Assembly (NCBI GenBank): GCA_021432605.1
Contig: MU271150.1
Location: 62,001 to 126,000 of the forward strand
DNA length: 64,000 nucleotides
Reading direction: 5' to 3'
Source of the DNA: Coniochaeta sp. PMI_546
Lineage: Eukaryota; Ascomycota; Sordariomycetes; Coniochaetales; Coniochaetaceae
Position numbers and translations under genes: made by a program. Of this stretch, positions 45,218-57,299 are shown piece after piece; the stretch's first letter is position 1, and each line of letters opens with the position of its first letter. Under the pieces are notes generated by a model. That model searched no databases. It saw nothing but the letters and a program-made list of their open reading frames with translations, and was not told the DNA's origin.

Positions 45218-46972
45218 ATGTCTTCCAGCTTCGTCATTCCCGCCAAGCTCCGTCGAATCCTGATTCACGTCTATAATAACGCCAGCGATGGACCTAGACA
45301 CTCAGAGACCCCGGACCTCCAACTGCGCTTACTAGTGTGCCAGACGACGAAGCTCAGGGCGATCGCCGATGCCGTCGCCAGAGGCTTGAGCCGTCGTCAC
45401 CGGGAGGAATGGAGCGTATCCAAGATACTAGATCGATATGGTGACGAATTTGTCGATGCGGCCGAGACAGTATGGGGGGCCTTGGAGCTGATGCCGATTT
45501 GTATAATAAAAGCTCTTCCACAGGCAGAGCAGCGGAAACCATCTGGATTACATTCGTGGGACGCCCAAGAAGACAAACCTCTCCTCTCAAGTCAGGATGC
45601 CGGCGAGAATGAGGAAGATATTCATGCCAATCTCGTTCCCGCATCTACAGTCAATGCGTGCCAGACCGGGTACTACCGTCTCATAGATCGTCACGCTGCC
45701 GACGAACGGCCGGATACCTCGGGCCTTGAATCAAGCCCCAGGGCGACGGCAACTCTCCAGGCACAGTCGGAGTCTTTGCAGTTTACAGATCGTATAGGAG
45801 AGGTGAGCTCAGTACTACAACCCTTTGAGATGACAAGCTGACGTGCGACCGTGTAGGTGACTCAGCAGCAGAACTTGGACCCTGCCGACCCCTTGGTCTG
45901 GCCGGAGTCTGAGACAGAGTCTTCATCAGGAGTGGTCACTACACAACTTCCCGACGCCCAGGGACACTTCTCGTTTGCGCCTCACGAATCTCCGACGCAG
46001 GTGATCGAGCCAGACACTTTTCAGAGGGTGTTCAGTTCCTCACCACCGTACGACGAGGAGAAGCTCCGACCTACTAAGCGGAAGCCGATGAGTTTGACGC
46101 CGATAAGGGTCAGGGGCAAGAGACACAACAAACCTAAACAAGAAAGCAGCGAGAACGTGGAGGCCGCACAAGAGAGGTCAAGACAGGAACGGGAGTATGA
46201 CGCAATCATCGATGCCAACCTCCGTCGAGCAAGGGAGGAAGCCGAGCGGCAGACAAGCGCGAGCAAATTGGAGAGGGGGCCAGAGTTCATGAGGTCGTTG
46301 TGCACGCCGCCGACAGCCTCTCCTGCCTACCTGTCTTCGAGCCCGTCCGATATCGCCAGCAGTCCAACTGCGAGGGTAGCAAATAATCGGCATAACCAGG
46401 TTCAGCTACCGATATCACAGTCACCTCTTGCAAGGACTCGGTATGAACCTGGCTGGATGGATTCCTACCAGAACCATTCGGAGACGCCGAGCTCGCCGAC
46501 GGCTCGTGCAGAATGGGATACTTCCCATCGCCGAGCGCATATCGACGAGGACGACCATGACACCGAGGATCAGCTTCACGCCGGCAGATACGGGACGCAT
46601 ATGACGCAACAACATCCTACAGATTCACTCCCAGATTGGACTGATGTTGTTGATGACCTTCTGGAATCCACCGTCTCCGTGTCTCATGGTAGCGGAGGTC
46701 GGCAGCCAAAGCTGGAGCATCGCTCTACTTTGAACGGTGTCGAAAGCCACCAACCTGAGCATCATGCCGAGCTGCGCACCTCACGCTCTGGCAATACAGG
46801 GGCATTCGAACAGCAGATGGCTAAGAGACTTTCGGGTCCTATGTGGGCGACTGGACAGAAGCGCAAGCGGTACGCAGCTGTCTCTACGGTGTCTCGCTTT
46901 GGGCCATCGCGCGAGAACAAGAACAGTCCGAACCACACCGGTCACAGAGTATCACCAGCTCCACCGTTATAG
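45218..46972 (+). CDS. Hypothetical, probably nuclear, low-complexity protein
   Basis: Two exons, 45218-45802 and 45857-46972, joined by a 54 bp intron (GTGAGC...GTAG, phase 0), give 566 residues. Residues 1-100 look folded (IPAKLRRILIHVYNN, KILDRYGDEFVDAAETVWGALELM). The rest is rich in Ser, Thr, Gln, Asp and Glu. A basic cluster (PTKRKPMSLTPIRVRGKRH) near residue 270 looks like a nuclear localisation signal, and a charged stretch after it (QERSRQEREYDAIIDANLRR) could be a short coiled coil. SSP and TP sites suggest phosphorylation. I recognise no family. ATG 45218 is preferred over upstream codons because it follows a typical CAACC context; no earlier ATG in frame with support was found. 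Confidence 0.7.
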
Positions 46973-49126
46973 TGATGGAGCTAGCGAGAAACATGACCCC
47001 AAGAAGAGTCGAATGAAGGAGTCGACTGCTAGATAGCCATGTTTTCTAGTCGGTGTGTCGCCTTGCGGTCGAGACTCAGGAGCTTGATCAAGTTGCGATG
47101 CAATGAATGTTCTTGAAGGAAGGTGGAACTGGTATTGGTCAGTGTTTGATTTTAGTGCCATCGTCTTCTTGAATCATGACAACAAGGCTCACTGTGATTG
47201 GTCTGAGTCTCTTGATGCCCATTTTGGGGTGAGCGGTGTGGTTGGCGTTGGCTTTTTGCATCGGTACCCCTGAGCTGCAAGTCCGCTTGATTGGTCCAAT
47301 TAAACGCTTCGATGCAAAGGCGAGATTACATGTACTATGCAGTCCGATTAGGAGGAGGTCTGCAACGGTTGCTCGATAGGCGTTCCATGATAGGCGTAGG
47401 TACCATAGTATCCATAGTAGTCCTTTGACACTTTTATCTTTCACCATCGCTTCCTGTGCCACATCGTCATCACCGACTTGAATGTCAGCGCTGCTACTTT
47501 TGTAGATAGCTTGCTTTTGCATTTTCACGCGTCTCACGTTCCTTTCTTACGGTGAAACCACTGAGCAATAGTCCCGTGATGCATTACTCGAACAAATGTA
47601 TCTGATGACTTTTGCAAAGGGAGACGGGTGCTTTATCGAATGCCAGACCGGCGAACTGGAGACAGAAGAGACCCAGCTCAGGCCAAGCTAAAGGTAAGAT
47701 ACGCAAGGTCCGTGTAGTGGGGAGGCCTGCGAGGGTGCGAGTGGTGCGAAGGGGTGGTGAGCCGTTTTATCTGAGAATGAACCAGTCTGTGCAAATGATT
47801 AGGGGCACAGTGGAGACTGTCTGGAGTTTCTTATGTACACCCACACGACACGTACTGTGGTATTTACTCTGGTACAGCACTAGGATTTAGTCGACCTTAT
47901 CACAGTAGTGTAGTGTGTGTGCTGTGTGCGCTAGATGTCACCCCACACACATATTTACCCCAAGAGTGACATAGCTTGGCCTCTGGGGCCGCAGACTTGC
48001 CAGCCGGTCCAGTCCAATTCAGGACATGATCCGGCACTTTTGCCAGTGGATTCTTGCTAATTTTGCGGGCTCTTGGTTCCTGGATTTGAGATGGATCTCG
48101 CTCTCCTTGACCCTGTTCTTGTTGTCGAGGATCCGGAATTGCGTTGTCGAAGTCCGTTTTTCTTGTTTTTGCAAAGACTCTCTGCAGTCTGCATCACCTC
48201 ACCTCATCCACGCCATCTTGCTTTCTCCGTCTCTCATTCAGCCAAGCAGCAACCCACGTTGCAGTCTTGCCCACTGACCAGTCGCTCTTTCTGACAAGCT
48301 TTCGCGTGGCTTCACCACATTCGCTCCATTCGCTCCGTTCACTCGTTATCATTTTGTGCTATCCCGTCTGCCTTAGCTCACACCTTTCCCGTAATATTCT
48401 TAAACTATCCGTCCTTCATTCCATCATCGACCTGTCATCTAGGTGCCTTAGCCAGTTCGGCTTGGAACAAAAGCAGCTGTGGTCCTCCAACAGTCCAGGA
48501 TATCGAATCGACTCCCTTCAATCTCCGTCGACTCTTTTCGACCGACAAAAGAGTTCAGTAATACTAATACACCCTCGTCAACTAATTAATTCGTATTCCA
48601 TTCAATCGGCTATCCTTTGTCCGGCTCCCCTTCAAGTCGCCTTATTCTGTCCGAACAGCCCGGCCGACCTTCTCGGCCTTGTCTTACCACGACCCGATAG
48701 GGGGCCAGCCTGCCACAGCCAACCAAGGCACCGCCAGAAACGGCATCCCGCACGCGCTGTCGTCCACGGTCTGCCTTCACTCCGCCTTCTATCAATACCG
48801 TACACGATATATTGGTAGTTGTTGGTCTTCTGCGACATTGAGTGCCGCATCGACCAACGCCCGCGATCTCCGTATTGGACGTATGTTTGCGACTGCTTCC
48901 TGAAACGCCGATCATTTCGGACGACTGGTGATTGGTTCGTCCCTATTCGGAGCGGAAACACACTCGACTTCCTGGAGAAACTTGGGGAAACTGGGAATAC
49001 TTTGGACCACAAGGCAAAGCGTGTTACGAAGTTTGTACAAAGTTTAAACCGGAGGCTTCGGATAGAGAACTGGGTGATAGGATCCACCATCATCACCTTT
49101 GGACGCAAGGAGAAGATGCGAGCGAC
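46973..49126. other. Intergenic region and long leader of the TBC gene
   Basis: About 2.2 kb. Weak frames at 47139-47522 (minus) and 47612-47890 (plus) lack motifs. From about 48000 the sequence becomes pyrimidine-rich, and the frame of the downstream gene is open from 48932 without an ATG, so a long 5' leader is likely, possibly with an intron. Confidence 0.45.
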
Positions 49127-51415
49127 ATGGCCTCAATGATGATGGTATACGAGCACGCCGTCGACGATTCGAGCCCGGGCTCACCGCCGGACCTGTCGGA
49201 ATCCAAGTCGTCCCACTCATCTTCCTTCAACTCTCTCGGATCGAACGACAACACAGACCTTGCGGATGTTGGAAATTTCGAGGACATCACCCTCGACGAT
49301 AGCGACCACCATGACGCGAGCCGGATCTCGGACCAGCAGTTCAAGACGGTGGCTGTCAGCCCGTACAGCCCTGCATTCCCTTCCGATCTTCGACAGCTGA
49401 GGCACAAAGCTGCGTCTGTACCACGGGCGCCGTACACGAGAGACCTTTCCAGCACACCGGCCAGCCGCGACGTCCTAGCAGTACCGAAAAGTCGGCCTAC
49501 ACTGCCGACTCTGAAAACACATATTCACGGAGTCAATGTACGCACAACGAGCCTCGCTCTGCTGCCAGAACCATATGTAAAACCACTTCCTCGCCGGAAT
49601 CTCGGCGCCCGCTCCTCTGCCTCCATATCCCTACAGCGGCAGCGAAGCAAGAGCCCAAACCTACACCTTGACCCGAGAGATCCGAAGTTGTTGCCCAGAC
49701 CCAGACGAAGTAGCTGGCAATCGAACAGGCGGAAATCCGCATTCGAGCTTGAGCTCGAGTGTGACGAGGATGACGGAGATGACATTCCGGACGGCCTAGT
49801 TCTCGACAACGTACCTATATCGCCTCGACCACCACAAGAGCGAGCCAAGAGTCAGCCGGCCTCCAAATCCCCTTCTCCAGAAAGGCCGAAGGAACGAGTT
49901 CGCAGTGTCGGAAACGGGACCCCGCCGGTAGCAGTTGCGCGGGGATCGTTGAGGTCACCGATGTGGAAGTCAGACACAGCAGTCTCAACGCTCAAGTCCC
50001 CAGCATCCGGGCCCAGTCCGATCGCTACACGAGCCAAGAGCTGGACAGCAGCCCTGGCCGAACTAAATGCCGACGCAAAAGCCCTGACAGAGAAGCTCGA
50101 GGAGCACGCAGGGGAGATGGAGCACAAGGCCCAGCGGTCCAGCACCGGCTCAATGCCCAACCCACGGAAGTCGCCCGACCACGACAGCAAGCCTCGAGTC
50201 AGGTCCGCATTACCGGAGCTTCCGCCCCTCCGTAGAACAAACATCATGATCGACCCGCTGCCCATCTCGAAAGAGAAGGAAGCCGTGCTGTCCCGCACCC
50301 GTCCGTCCTGGCTGCCGCCCAAGGACCCGGTGGAAGAGCGCCGTCACTTAAAAGAGTACCAAAAGATGATGGAGCGCAGCGTGGAAGCGGAGCGTCGGCG
50401 CGACGCTGACAAGCGTGTGCGGTCCGAGCATCGCGACCAAGCGGCCGACGGCCTCCAACATATCTGGGAAGAGGACATCTTGCCGCGATGGAACGCAGCC
50501 ATCCGTGAGCGTCGCACACGCGAACTCTGGTGGCGCGGCGTAGCACCTCGGAGCAGGGGCCAGGTCTGGAGTCGGGCCATTGGCAACGAGCTGGGCCTCA
50601 ACGAGACCTCATATCAGGCAGCGCTGCGGCGCGCCCACGAGGTCGATGCCCGGGTCTCGGCCGGTAATGGCAGTGCAGAGGACGCAAGACAGGCGGCCTG
50701 GTTTGCGGCCATTCGAAAGGACGTGGAGGAGCGCACATGGAAGGATCTGCGGATCTTCCAGGCTGGCGCGCCACTGCACCAGGGCCTGGTCGACGTGCTC
50801 AGTGCGTACGCGATGTATCGGAGTGACATCGGATATGTAACCGGCTGCAACGTAAGTACTTACCCAAAGTCCATCTTGCCTATAATAGTCGCTTACGATT
50901 CGCAACAGACTATCGCCGCACTCCTGCTCCTCAACCTCCCGTCTCCGGCCGCCACATTCACAGCACTCGCCAACGTCCTCAACCGCCCACTCCCCCTAAG
51001 CTTCTACGTCTCCGACCCGGGCGCCAAGGTATCAGCATACAACCTCCTACTTCAAACCCTCTCGCACAAATCGCCCGGTCTGCACGAGCACCTCACCCGC
51101 CTCCCGGACCACGACCCAGACATCTACCTCTGCGAGGTGTTCACGTCGCTTTTCACCGAGCACCTCGCCCTAGACGAGGCGGCGCGGCTGTGGGACGTGT
51201 ACGTGTTCGAAGGCGACGCTATTCTCGTGCGGGCCGCCGTGGCCTTGCTCCTGCGTCAAGAGATGTCGCTACTGAGCGCCAAGACCATGGCCGAGGTCAG
51301 GGCCGTGCTGGAGACGACCTCGGCGGACGGCACGACGAAGACGCCCGTTGTTGTTGCGCGCAACGGCGCGGACGACCGCTGGATACGGGCCGTACGTGAG
51401 GCTGGGAAGGCCTGA
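49127..51415 (+). CDS. TBC-domain protein (putative Rab GTPase-activating protein)
   Basis: Predicted regulator of a Rab GTPase in membrane traffic. Two exons, 49127-50851 and 50909-51415 (57 bp intron, GTAAGT...ACAG), give 743 residues. The first 370 residues are Ser/Pro/Arg-rich and probably disordered. The TBC domain (about 420-720) has RELWWRGVAPRSRGQVW, EERTWKDLRIFQAGAPLHQG, YAMYRSDIGYVTGCN, TIAALLLLNLPSP, SLFTEHLALDEAARLWDVYV and LLRQEMSLL, an order matching fungal TBC1D12-like proteins. The two canonical fingers are altered: IxxDxxRT reads WKDLRIF and YCQG reads YVTG. Catalysis may therefore be unusual or lost. ATG 49127 is the first in frame. The 57 bp intron is a multiple of three, so reading through it leaves the frame open. 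Confidence 0.87.
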   Translation: MASMMMVYEHAVDDSSPGSPPDLSESKSSHSSSFNSLGSNDNTDLADVGNFEDITLDDSDHHDASRISDQQFKTVAVSPYSPAFPSDLRQLRHKAASVPRAPYTRDLSSTPASRDVLAVPKSRPTLPTLKTHIHGVNVRTTSLALLPEPYVKPLPRRNLGARSSASISLQRQRSKSPNLHLDPRDPKLLPRPRRSSWQSNRRKSAFELELECDEDDGDDIPDGLVLDNVPISPRPPQERAKSQPASKSPSPERPKERVRSVGNGTPPVAVARGSLRSPMWKSDTAVSTLKSPASGPSPIATRAKSWTAALAELNADAKALTEKLEEHAGEMEHKAQRSSTGSMPNPRKSPDHDSKPRVRSALPELPPLRRTNIMIDPLPISKEKEAVLSRTRPSWLPPKDPVEERRHLKEYQKMMERSVEAERRRDADKRVRSEHRDQAADGLQHIWEEDILPRWNAAIRERRTRELWWRGVAPRSRGQVWSRAIGNELGLNETSYQAALRRAHEVDARVSAGNGSAEDARQAAWFAAIRKDVEERTWKDLRIFQAGAPLHQGLVDVLSAYAMYRSDIGYVTGCNVSTYPKSILPIIVAYDSQQTIAALLLLNLPSPAATFTALANVLNRPLPLSFYVSDPGAKVSAYNLLLQTLSHKSPGLHEHLTRLPDHDPDIYLCEVFTSLFTEHLALDEAARLWDVYVFEGDAILVRAAVALLLRQEMSLLSAKTMAEVRAVLETTSADGTTKTPVVVARNGADDRWIRAVREAGKA

Positions 51416-52822
51416 GTAGCCACGGAACCAGCGGGTGATGTCCAAAACCACGACTTGTCTATAAATGTATATGCACGGAAAGCGTATATACTCTGCATGT
51501 GGGCTGACGAAGATGTTCGTCTAGCCAAACAATCTTGGGAACCTTGGGCGTCTTTTACGGATTTGGGCTGTTAGATGGTGGTTTCTTTTTTTTTTTCCTC
51601 CCCTTATATCTTCATGTGCTGCCAACGCACCAGGAACGATCCTCCTCGTTCTGTTCCACATACTGTCTATACTTAATTTTCGTTTGGGGGGAGCGTCCAC
51701 CAGGTGTGGGCAGTTGATACCGTGACGGTTTGGTGTTTTGTTGATGCTACTGAGCTATGGGTTACATGGTGAAGGAAGAGGAATGCCGTGAGCAAAAGTC
51801 TCATGGATTTGACGAGATAGATCAGACCTGGACGCGGAGTCGATTGATCTGTCTTGGCTACTTGTATTTACCATTTTCAGGCCATGATGTGGTTGGTGGT
51901 GGTCTTGTTCATATGAGAATCATATATGTAAAGCTGCTCTCTGATCTGCGGACTGTCCCACGCTGCCTTGAGAGCGTGATGCTCTCTGTGACCTCGAAGG
52001 CTTCGGCTTCTTGTAAATAGTTCTTGATGGGACATTGCTTTTGGTCAAAGCCAGGGAACACGCTGACGGAACAGCATATGCAATCCCCTCTACCGCTGAG
52101 ACCTCCGACTTACACAGCTATTTCGGCTCGATATTGGCTTCAGTATGTAGTGCCGTAAATGGCATGACATAAAGTCAGTAACATCGAAAAGGGGGGCAGG
52201 TCGCAAAGGAAGAAAAAAAGGGCAAAATGGGTTACGCGTATAGCCAGCCGCTCGGCTGTTTCTCACAAGAGCTAGATCGACGATGCAAAATAGCAGAAAC
52301 CCCAGATGGTTGGTCGACAGGGTACCAATCGCCCACCAGTTTCTCGGCCAGCTCGGAAGCAGGAATTGGCAAAGACGCTGATGACCCAGTGGTATTTCAC
52401 TGCGACATAAGAAACTTGGAGTCTGTCCTTCCCCGCACTTTCTCGATCACGATCCTCTTTCGAGGTTTTAATACGACTTGGTAGACGACAACAAGAGAGA
52501 GGGCGGGCTCTTTCCTTTTGATAGATAACTTTGATTCATTCGCCGTACTCCGTGTCCGAAAGCGGCGACCCATCCCTTGGTTCTGCTTCGGGTTCTAAAC
52601 TGAGGCTGTATAATCTATAAGCAGTCTTGACCCATTCTTCTAATCAACATCTCTTTCACGTCTATATCATCTCTCATAACATGACGGCTCGCAACGACGA
52701 GATGGACGACGATGGTCGTGGGGGACACGCTTCAGCCACCTCGACTCTGCAGCCAGAACGAAACAGAGCCATGTATGGCCGTTGAGCTTTCCAAGAATAC
52801 GACATTTCCTCATCCAGTCTTT
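51416..52822. other. Convergent intergenic region
   Basis: About 1.4 kb between the 3' ends of the TBC gene (plus) and the desaturase (minus). It includes a run of about 15 T near 51588. No supported coding frame is seen. Confidence 0.5.
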
Positions 52823-54333
52823 CTAAAGCTTGTCGCCGGCCAGGGGCTTGGTACCGATACCGTTGTGGTTGCGGAAGAACAAGACGCCTTTGCCATTCTT
52901 CTCGGCTCCCTCGCTGGGTTCGACCCACTGGCACATGCGAGCACACCGGTACATGGCCTTGATGAATCCGATCGGGCCCTCCCTCGTGTCGGACCTGTAG
53001 TGCTTGCCCATGACGGGCTTGATGGCCTCGGAAGCCTCGTCCGCATTGTAGAAGGGGATGGTGCTGACGTAGTGGTGCAGGACGTGCGTCTCGATGATGC
53101 CGTGGAGCAGGTGTCGGCCGATAAATCCGAACTCGCGATCGATGGTCGCAGCGGCACCGCGGACGTAGTTCCACTCCTCGGCGGTATAGTGGGGGAGCGA
53201 GGGGTCGGTGTGCTGGAGGAAAGTGATGGCAACTGTGAGAGTCACATGTTAGTTTCCGGTCGGGAGCTGCAAGAGTCAGGGAGAAACATACCGAGCCAGT
53301 GGTTAACCCACAGATACGGCAGGCCATACCAGACGGCCAAGTTGGACCATCCGAACCTGTTACCGAGATATACGAGCCCCGAGCCAGCGAGGAGGATACC
53401 GATATCGCTCAAGATGACCTTGAAGGCCTCTCTGCTGTCGTACAATGGGCTGCGAGGATCAAAGTGGTTGACGCCGCCGCCGAGTCCGTTCGACTTGCCC
53501 TTGCCACGACCCTCGCGCTGCTTCTCGTGGTTGTTGTGGCCGGTGATGTTGGTCAGCAGGTAGTTGGGCCAGCCGAACAGTTGCTGGGCGATGAGCATGG
53601 TGAGGGTGTAGATCGGGGTGTCCTCGGCGAGTTCACCGACCTCGTGGGCAAGTTTGCCGAGGCGGGTGGCAGCCTGCTCACGGGTGCGAGGCACGAAGAC
53701 CATGTCGCGCTCCATGTTGCCGGTGGCCTTGTGGTGCTTGCTGTGGCTCATCTGCCAGCTGAAGTACGGGACCAGAAGGGCGGAGTGCAGAACCCATCCG
53801 ACGACGTTGTTGAAGGTCCTGGACGGCGAGAAAGCTTGATGGCCGCACTCGTGTGCAAGCACCCACAAACCGGTGCCAAAGAGACCCTGGAGAAACGTGT
53901 ACAAACCCCACAGGACGACACGGACAGGCTTCGACGAAATTGTCTCGGGCGTGACATAGTTGTGGAAGACATAGAAGGTGACGGCCAGATACAGCATGTC
54001 GCGGAAGACGTACATCATGCCACGAAGGCCTGACCGCTCGAGACAATGCTTGGGAATGGCATCCCGGATGTCCTTGATGGTGAAGTTGGGGACCTCGAAC
54101 TCGTTTCCGTACGTGTCGAGCAGCTTGCCGTAGACAGGCTTGTCTGCCGGAGCGTCGAGTTCCGACATGGAGGAAAGAGATGTCGACGAGGCAGAGTTGC
54201 GAGCAGAGCCGAGGGGAGAGGCAGCAGCTGTGGAGGGGGTTGAGGCGTCCAGATCCGAAATCGAGTCCGTCATGGTGCGCTTCAGTAATGACTTCCTCGA
54301 AGCCGGAAGGCTGGATGATGTTGTGGCAGCCAT
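52823..54333 (-). CDS. fad2: Oleate delta-12 fatty acid desaturase
   Basis: Endoplasmic reticulum enzyme that converts oleate to linoleate. Exons 54333-53292 and 53232-52823 with a 59 bp intron (GTATGT...ACAG) give 483 residues, typical for the family. All three histidine boxes are present: HECGHQ (161-166), HSKHH (197-201) and HVLHH (397-401). Hydrophobic segments between them fit four membrane spans (LYLAVTFYVFHNY, VLWGLYTFLQGL, ILLAGSGLVYLG and others). The N-terminus is Ser-rich (residues 1-60), probably cytosolic. ATG 54333 is used because no earlier ATG exists in the frame. A delta-15 or bifunctional activity cannot be excluded from sequence, but the residues around the boxes and the length favour delta-12. 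It follows the usual fungal single-intron layout near the third box. Confidence 0.93.
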
Positions 54334-57299
54334 ATTGGGCAGCAGTTGACCAGCAGCTATCGTGAAAGGAGTGGGCGGTCTGGAGAGAGAGAGAAACGGT
54401 AGAACGACCTGGTTCACCGACTGCAAGACGTGGTTGTCAGTTTGGAAACCTTCGAGACGGCAAACTCGTTTTGGTGATACAGGAGGTAATCATGGGGGAG
54501 TGTTCCGGGCCAAGCAGTGAGTACGCACCTTTGTGTTCTCAACTCAAGCTGTCCCTGATCCTAAGGATGATTGTTAGGACGGAAGGGTTTGGCTTTGTGG
54601 TCGCTGAATGCTCGAGGACAAGTCGGAGGCAGGCCGGGGAGGCTAATAAACTGATAGCTGCCGCCAAAAATGCTAACAATATGCCAGCCAATGGGCATGG
54701 GCTTGGACCCTTGATTCCCACTCTAACTTTTTTTTCACTCTCCCTTTTTCCCTACCGCAATTCGCCTTTCTTTTAGCCCTGCTCGCGCCCCTGTGGCCCG
54801 TGGGTCGATTTTCATTTGTTGGGACCAGAGATGCTGCGATTCAGTTTTGCACCCGCCTGGGCGAATGTCTTGTCGCAGCTGCCGATGCTACAGAATTCGG
54901 ATAGGATGCGCTGTCGTGCCACCAGAGAGGCAACTCAGTCGGCACGAGCCATGCTGGTCCATCGGGACCAATTCCATCCGACCTTGATACCCTGGCGAGA
55001 CTAGGCATTCCAGAGGCCATGTTCGCCTTATCTCGCAAGTTCTAGCATCATTTCCCTCGTGATGATCATTCTATATCGTCTTGCGTCTGAAGGCCACAGT
55101 CCGACCACTCGGTCGCAATCTTGTGTGTACAAGGTTAGTGAATAGTAAAGTTCGACACGGAATATCGCCTTTGGCTTGTGATGGCCCATCCTTATGGCAA
55201 GTTCAGCGAATAGTAGGGGTCGAAAGCGAAGTCTCGCCTCTGGCTTGTGATGACTCGCTGTGGAGCTGAAGCATTGTGCTTCTGCTGTACATGAGGGAGC
55301 GCGGAGACAAGGAGTGCGGGCTTCAAGCAGTTACATGTGTACCGAGGTGCATCTTCACACCGCCAAAACCGACTCGTATGTTCCCCCTGTGATAGGAGGA
55401 CACCGCCAGGTCCTTAGTGTATCGTGGGAGAGATCGACTTCCCCTGTGAGACATGCTGTCCATGTCTGAAGGACGGGCTATCGATTGGTTGTGGGACGTC
55501 AATTTGACGATTCACTTGTTCTGTCAGTGTCATCATGCGGCGTCGGGATATCCCGCCAATGGTGTCGTCATGGACCCGAGACACGATCATGGAGAGTGTA
55601 ATGTACGGTAATTGACAAGCACATGTCTGTCCACATCCTCAGATCGCATTCACAGCAAAACGACGTTTCCCCAGCCAAACCCAGAAGTTTAAGGTATGAT
55701 ACAGCCTTATCGTTATCAAATTTCGTGGGGAAAGTCCTTGCCCCCGCCTGAAAAGTTGGAGCTGTTCCTCAAAACCCACCTTGTCGTTTCGTCCAACCAG
55801 GAGCGTCTCAAAGCGAGTCACGTCTGCTCAGGTACCTATGCGAAAGAACTCACGGGCAGCGATTGCAAGTCGCCCTTACACTGTATACATAGGTAGATAG
55901 ACTATTCAGAGGCACTTGATCGTAGAATCGAGACTGTATTACACTCCTGAATCCTGCCTTCCTCCAGCTCGAAAAAAGCATCCGTGACACTGTTCTCCAA
56001 GTTCTAGAACAACTTCATGCTCTGCATTTTACCGAACTTCTCGTTTGGCGATTTCTGGCCCCCTTTTTGTTGGGGAAGACCCCACCAGAGGCACACTCCA
56101 CACTTTTGTTGAGATGCCTTGGTCCTAGCGCACGGCGTAGTACTCGGGTACTGTATTAAAGGGTACCCAGCCAGGCCAGCCAGGCGTGCCACAACAGGGC
56201 TAGGCGCCGCAGATAGCGCCATCTGGAACAACTGCCTTCAGCTTTAACTATGTTCGCAGTGAGGTACCTTACTGCTGCGGTACGCCGTTCAAATGTTACG
56301 GTTCTGCCCGGAGGTTTCGTCGTATCAGCGCCGTGACTTTGTTAAGCGGTACTTTGCAGCTGCTGCGCTAAGGTTCAGGTTATCAAGGTATCTCCTATCA
56401 TGAGTGGGTGCCGCAGGACAACGAAGGTGGGGGAGCCACAATCACATGCGAAACCCTTTACGCATATGTACGCGACATTACAAGTGTGGTGTACCTTAGT
56501 TGCTTCTGAACACTACCTTACCTACCTACCTACATCAAGTTGCGATAGACCACGACACAGTAATTCGATGATCAGGTGCCACTACTTTTATGGTAGTGAT
56601 TCAGAGTAACCAGAGATGCCTGGGCGTACTCTGCGCTCCCACAATGCTTGTTATTTGCGAGTAAAAAGCGTAAACAGCTGGGTGGCTAGTCTTTGTGGAC
56701 GCCGCACACTTGAGTTGCCGAAGTACACTGTATGACTTGCCATGATAATAGGTACAACTTACCCAAAACACCACCTGGGCCCTGGCATGGCTACCAGCTC
56801 CACAGCAGGCCGTCATTTGCAATGCTAGGGGCTGCATTCGTACGGTGAGTGGAATAGCCGATTTGATGTTGTCCTTCGAACAACGCTTGATGAGCTCGTC
56901 TGTTACCTCTGAACCATTATCAAGTATCAGGGAACGTCAGGAAAAGGAGATGGGACAACAGAAGCTGAACAGCCAGGAGGCCGTCGCCGCTAAATCTAGC
57001 CATGTTTATCCATTTTACCTCACGTAGATGCAGCCTCCAGTTGATTCGAGCCCAAAGCACATAAAATGCAACATACAAAGACCGTCCGAATGTCTTAGCC
57101 CCCTATCTCAGCACAAAAGAGCAAGAAGCTCGAGAGATTACGAAGTGATGAATTCAGGGTTCATGAGATACCAAGCCGAATGACCTCATGATCTCTTGTC
57201 TTTTCCAGTCCTGCCTCCGCAACTCCTGCCCGGCATCGAAACCACCAACCAACCTCGGAAGATATCGGATAAATCTTATCACAAGATACCATCTGCCCG
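54334..57299. other. Gene-free region upstream of the desaturase
   Basis: About 3 kb between the desaturase start and the eIF3b stop, both on the minus strand. The part nearest 54333 should be the desaturase promoter and leader. I find no supported gene. A degenerate two-copy repeat lies at 55134-55253, and a short run of CTAC units occurs near 56520. Confidence 0.45.
55134..55253. repeat. Degenerate direct repeat, two copies, period 67 bp
   Basis: Copies at about 55134-55185 and 55201-55253 share GAATAGTA, TCGCCT and TGGCTTGTGATG. Most of the differences are transitions (GTGAAT/GCGAAT, AAAG/GGGG, CTTTGG/CTCTGG, GATGGC/GATGAC), a pattern compatible with repeat-induced point mutation but on too few sites to be sure. 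Confidence 0.55.

Noticed and set aside
47139-47522. 127-codon minus-strand frame
   Set aside because: It is low in recognisable pattern, and nothing suggests splicing or conservation.
52712-53563. 283-codon plus-strand frame over the desaturase
   Set aside because: It is the antisense shadow of the desaturase exons, whose histidine boxes and splice sites are clear.
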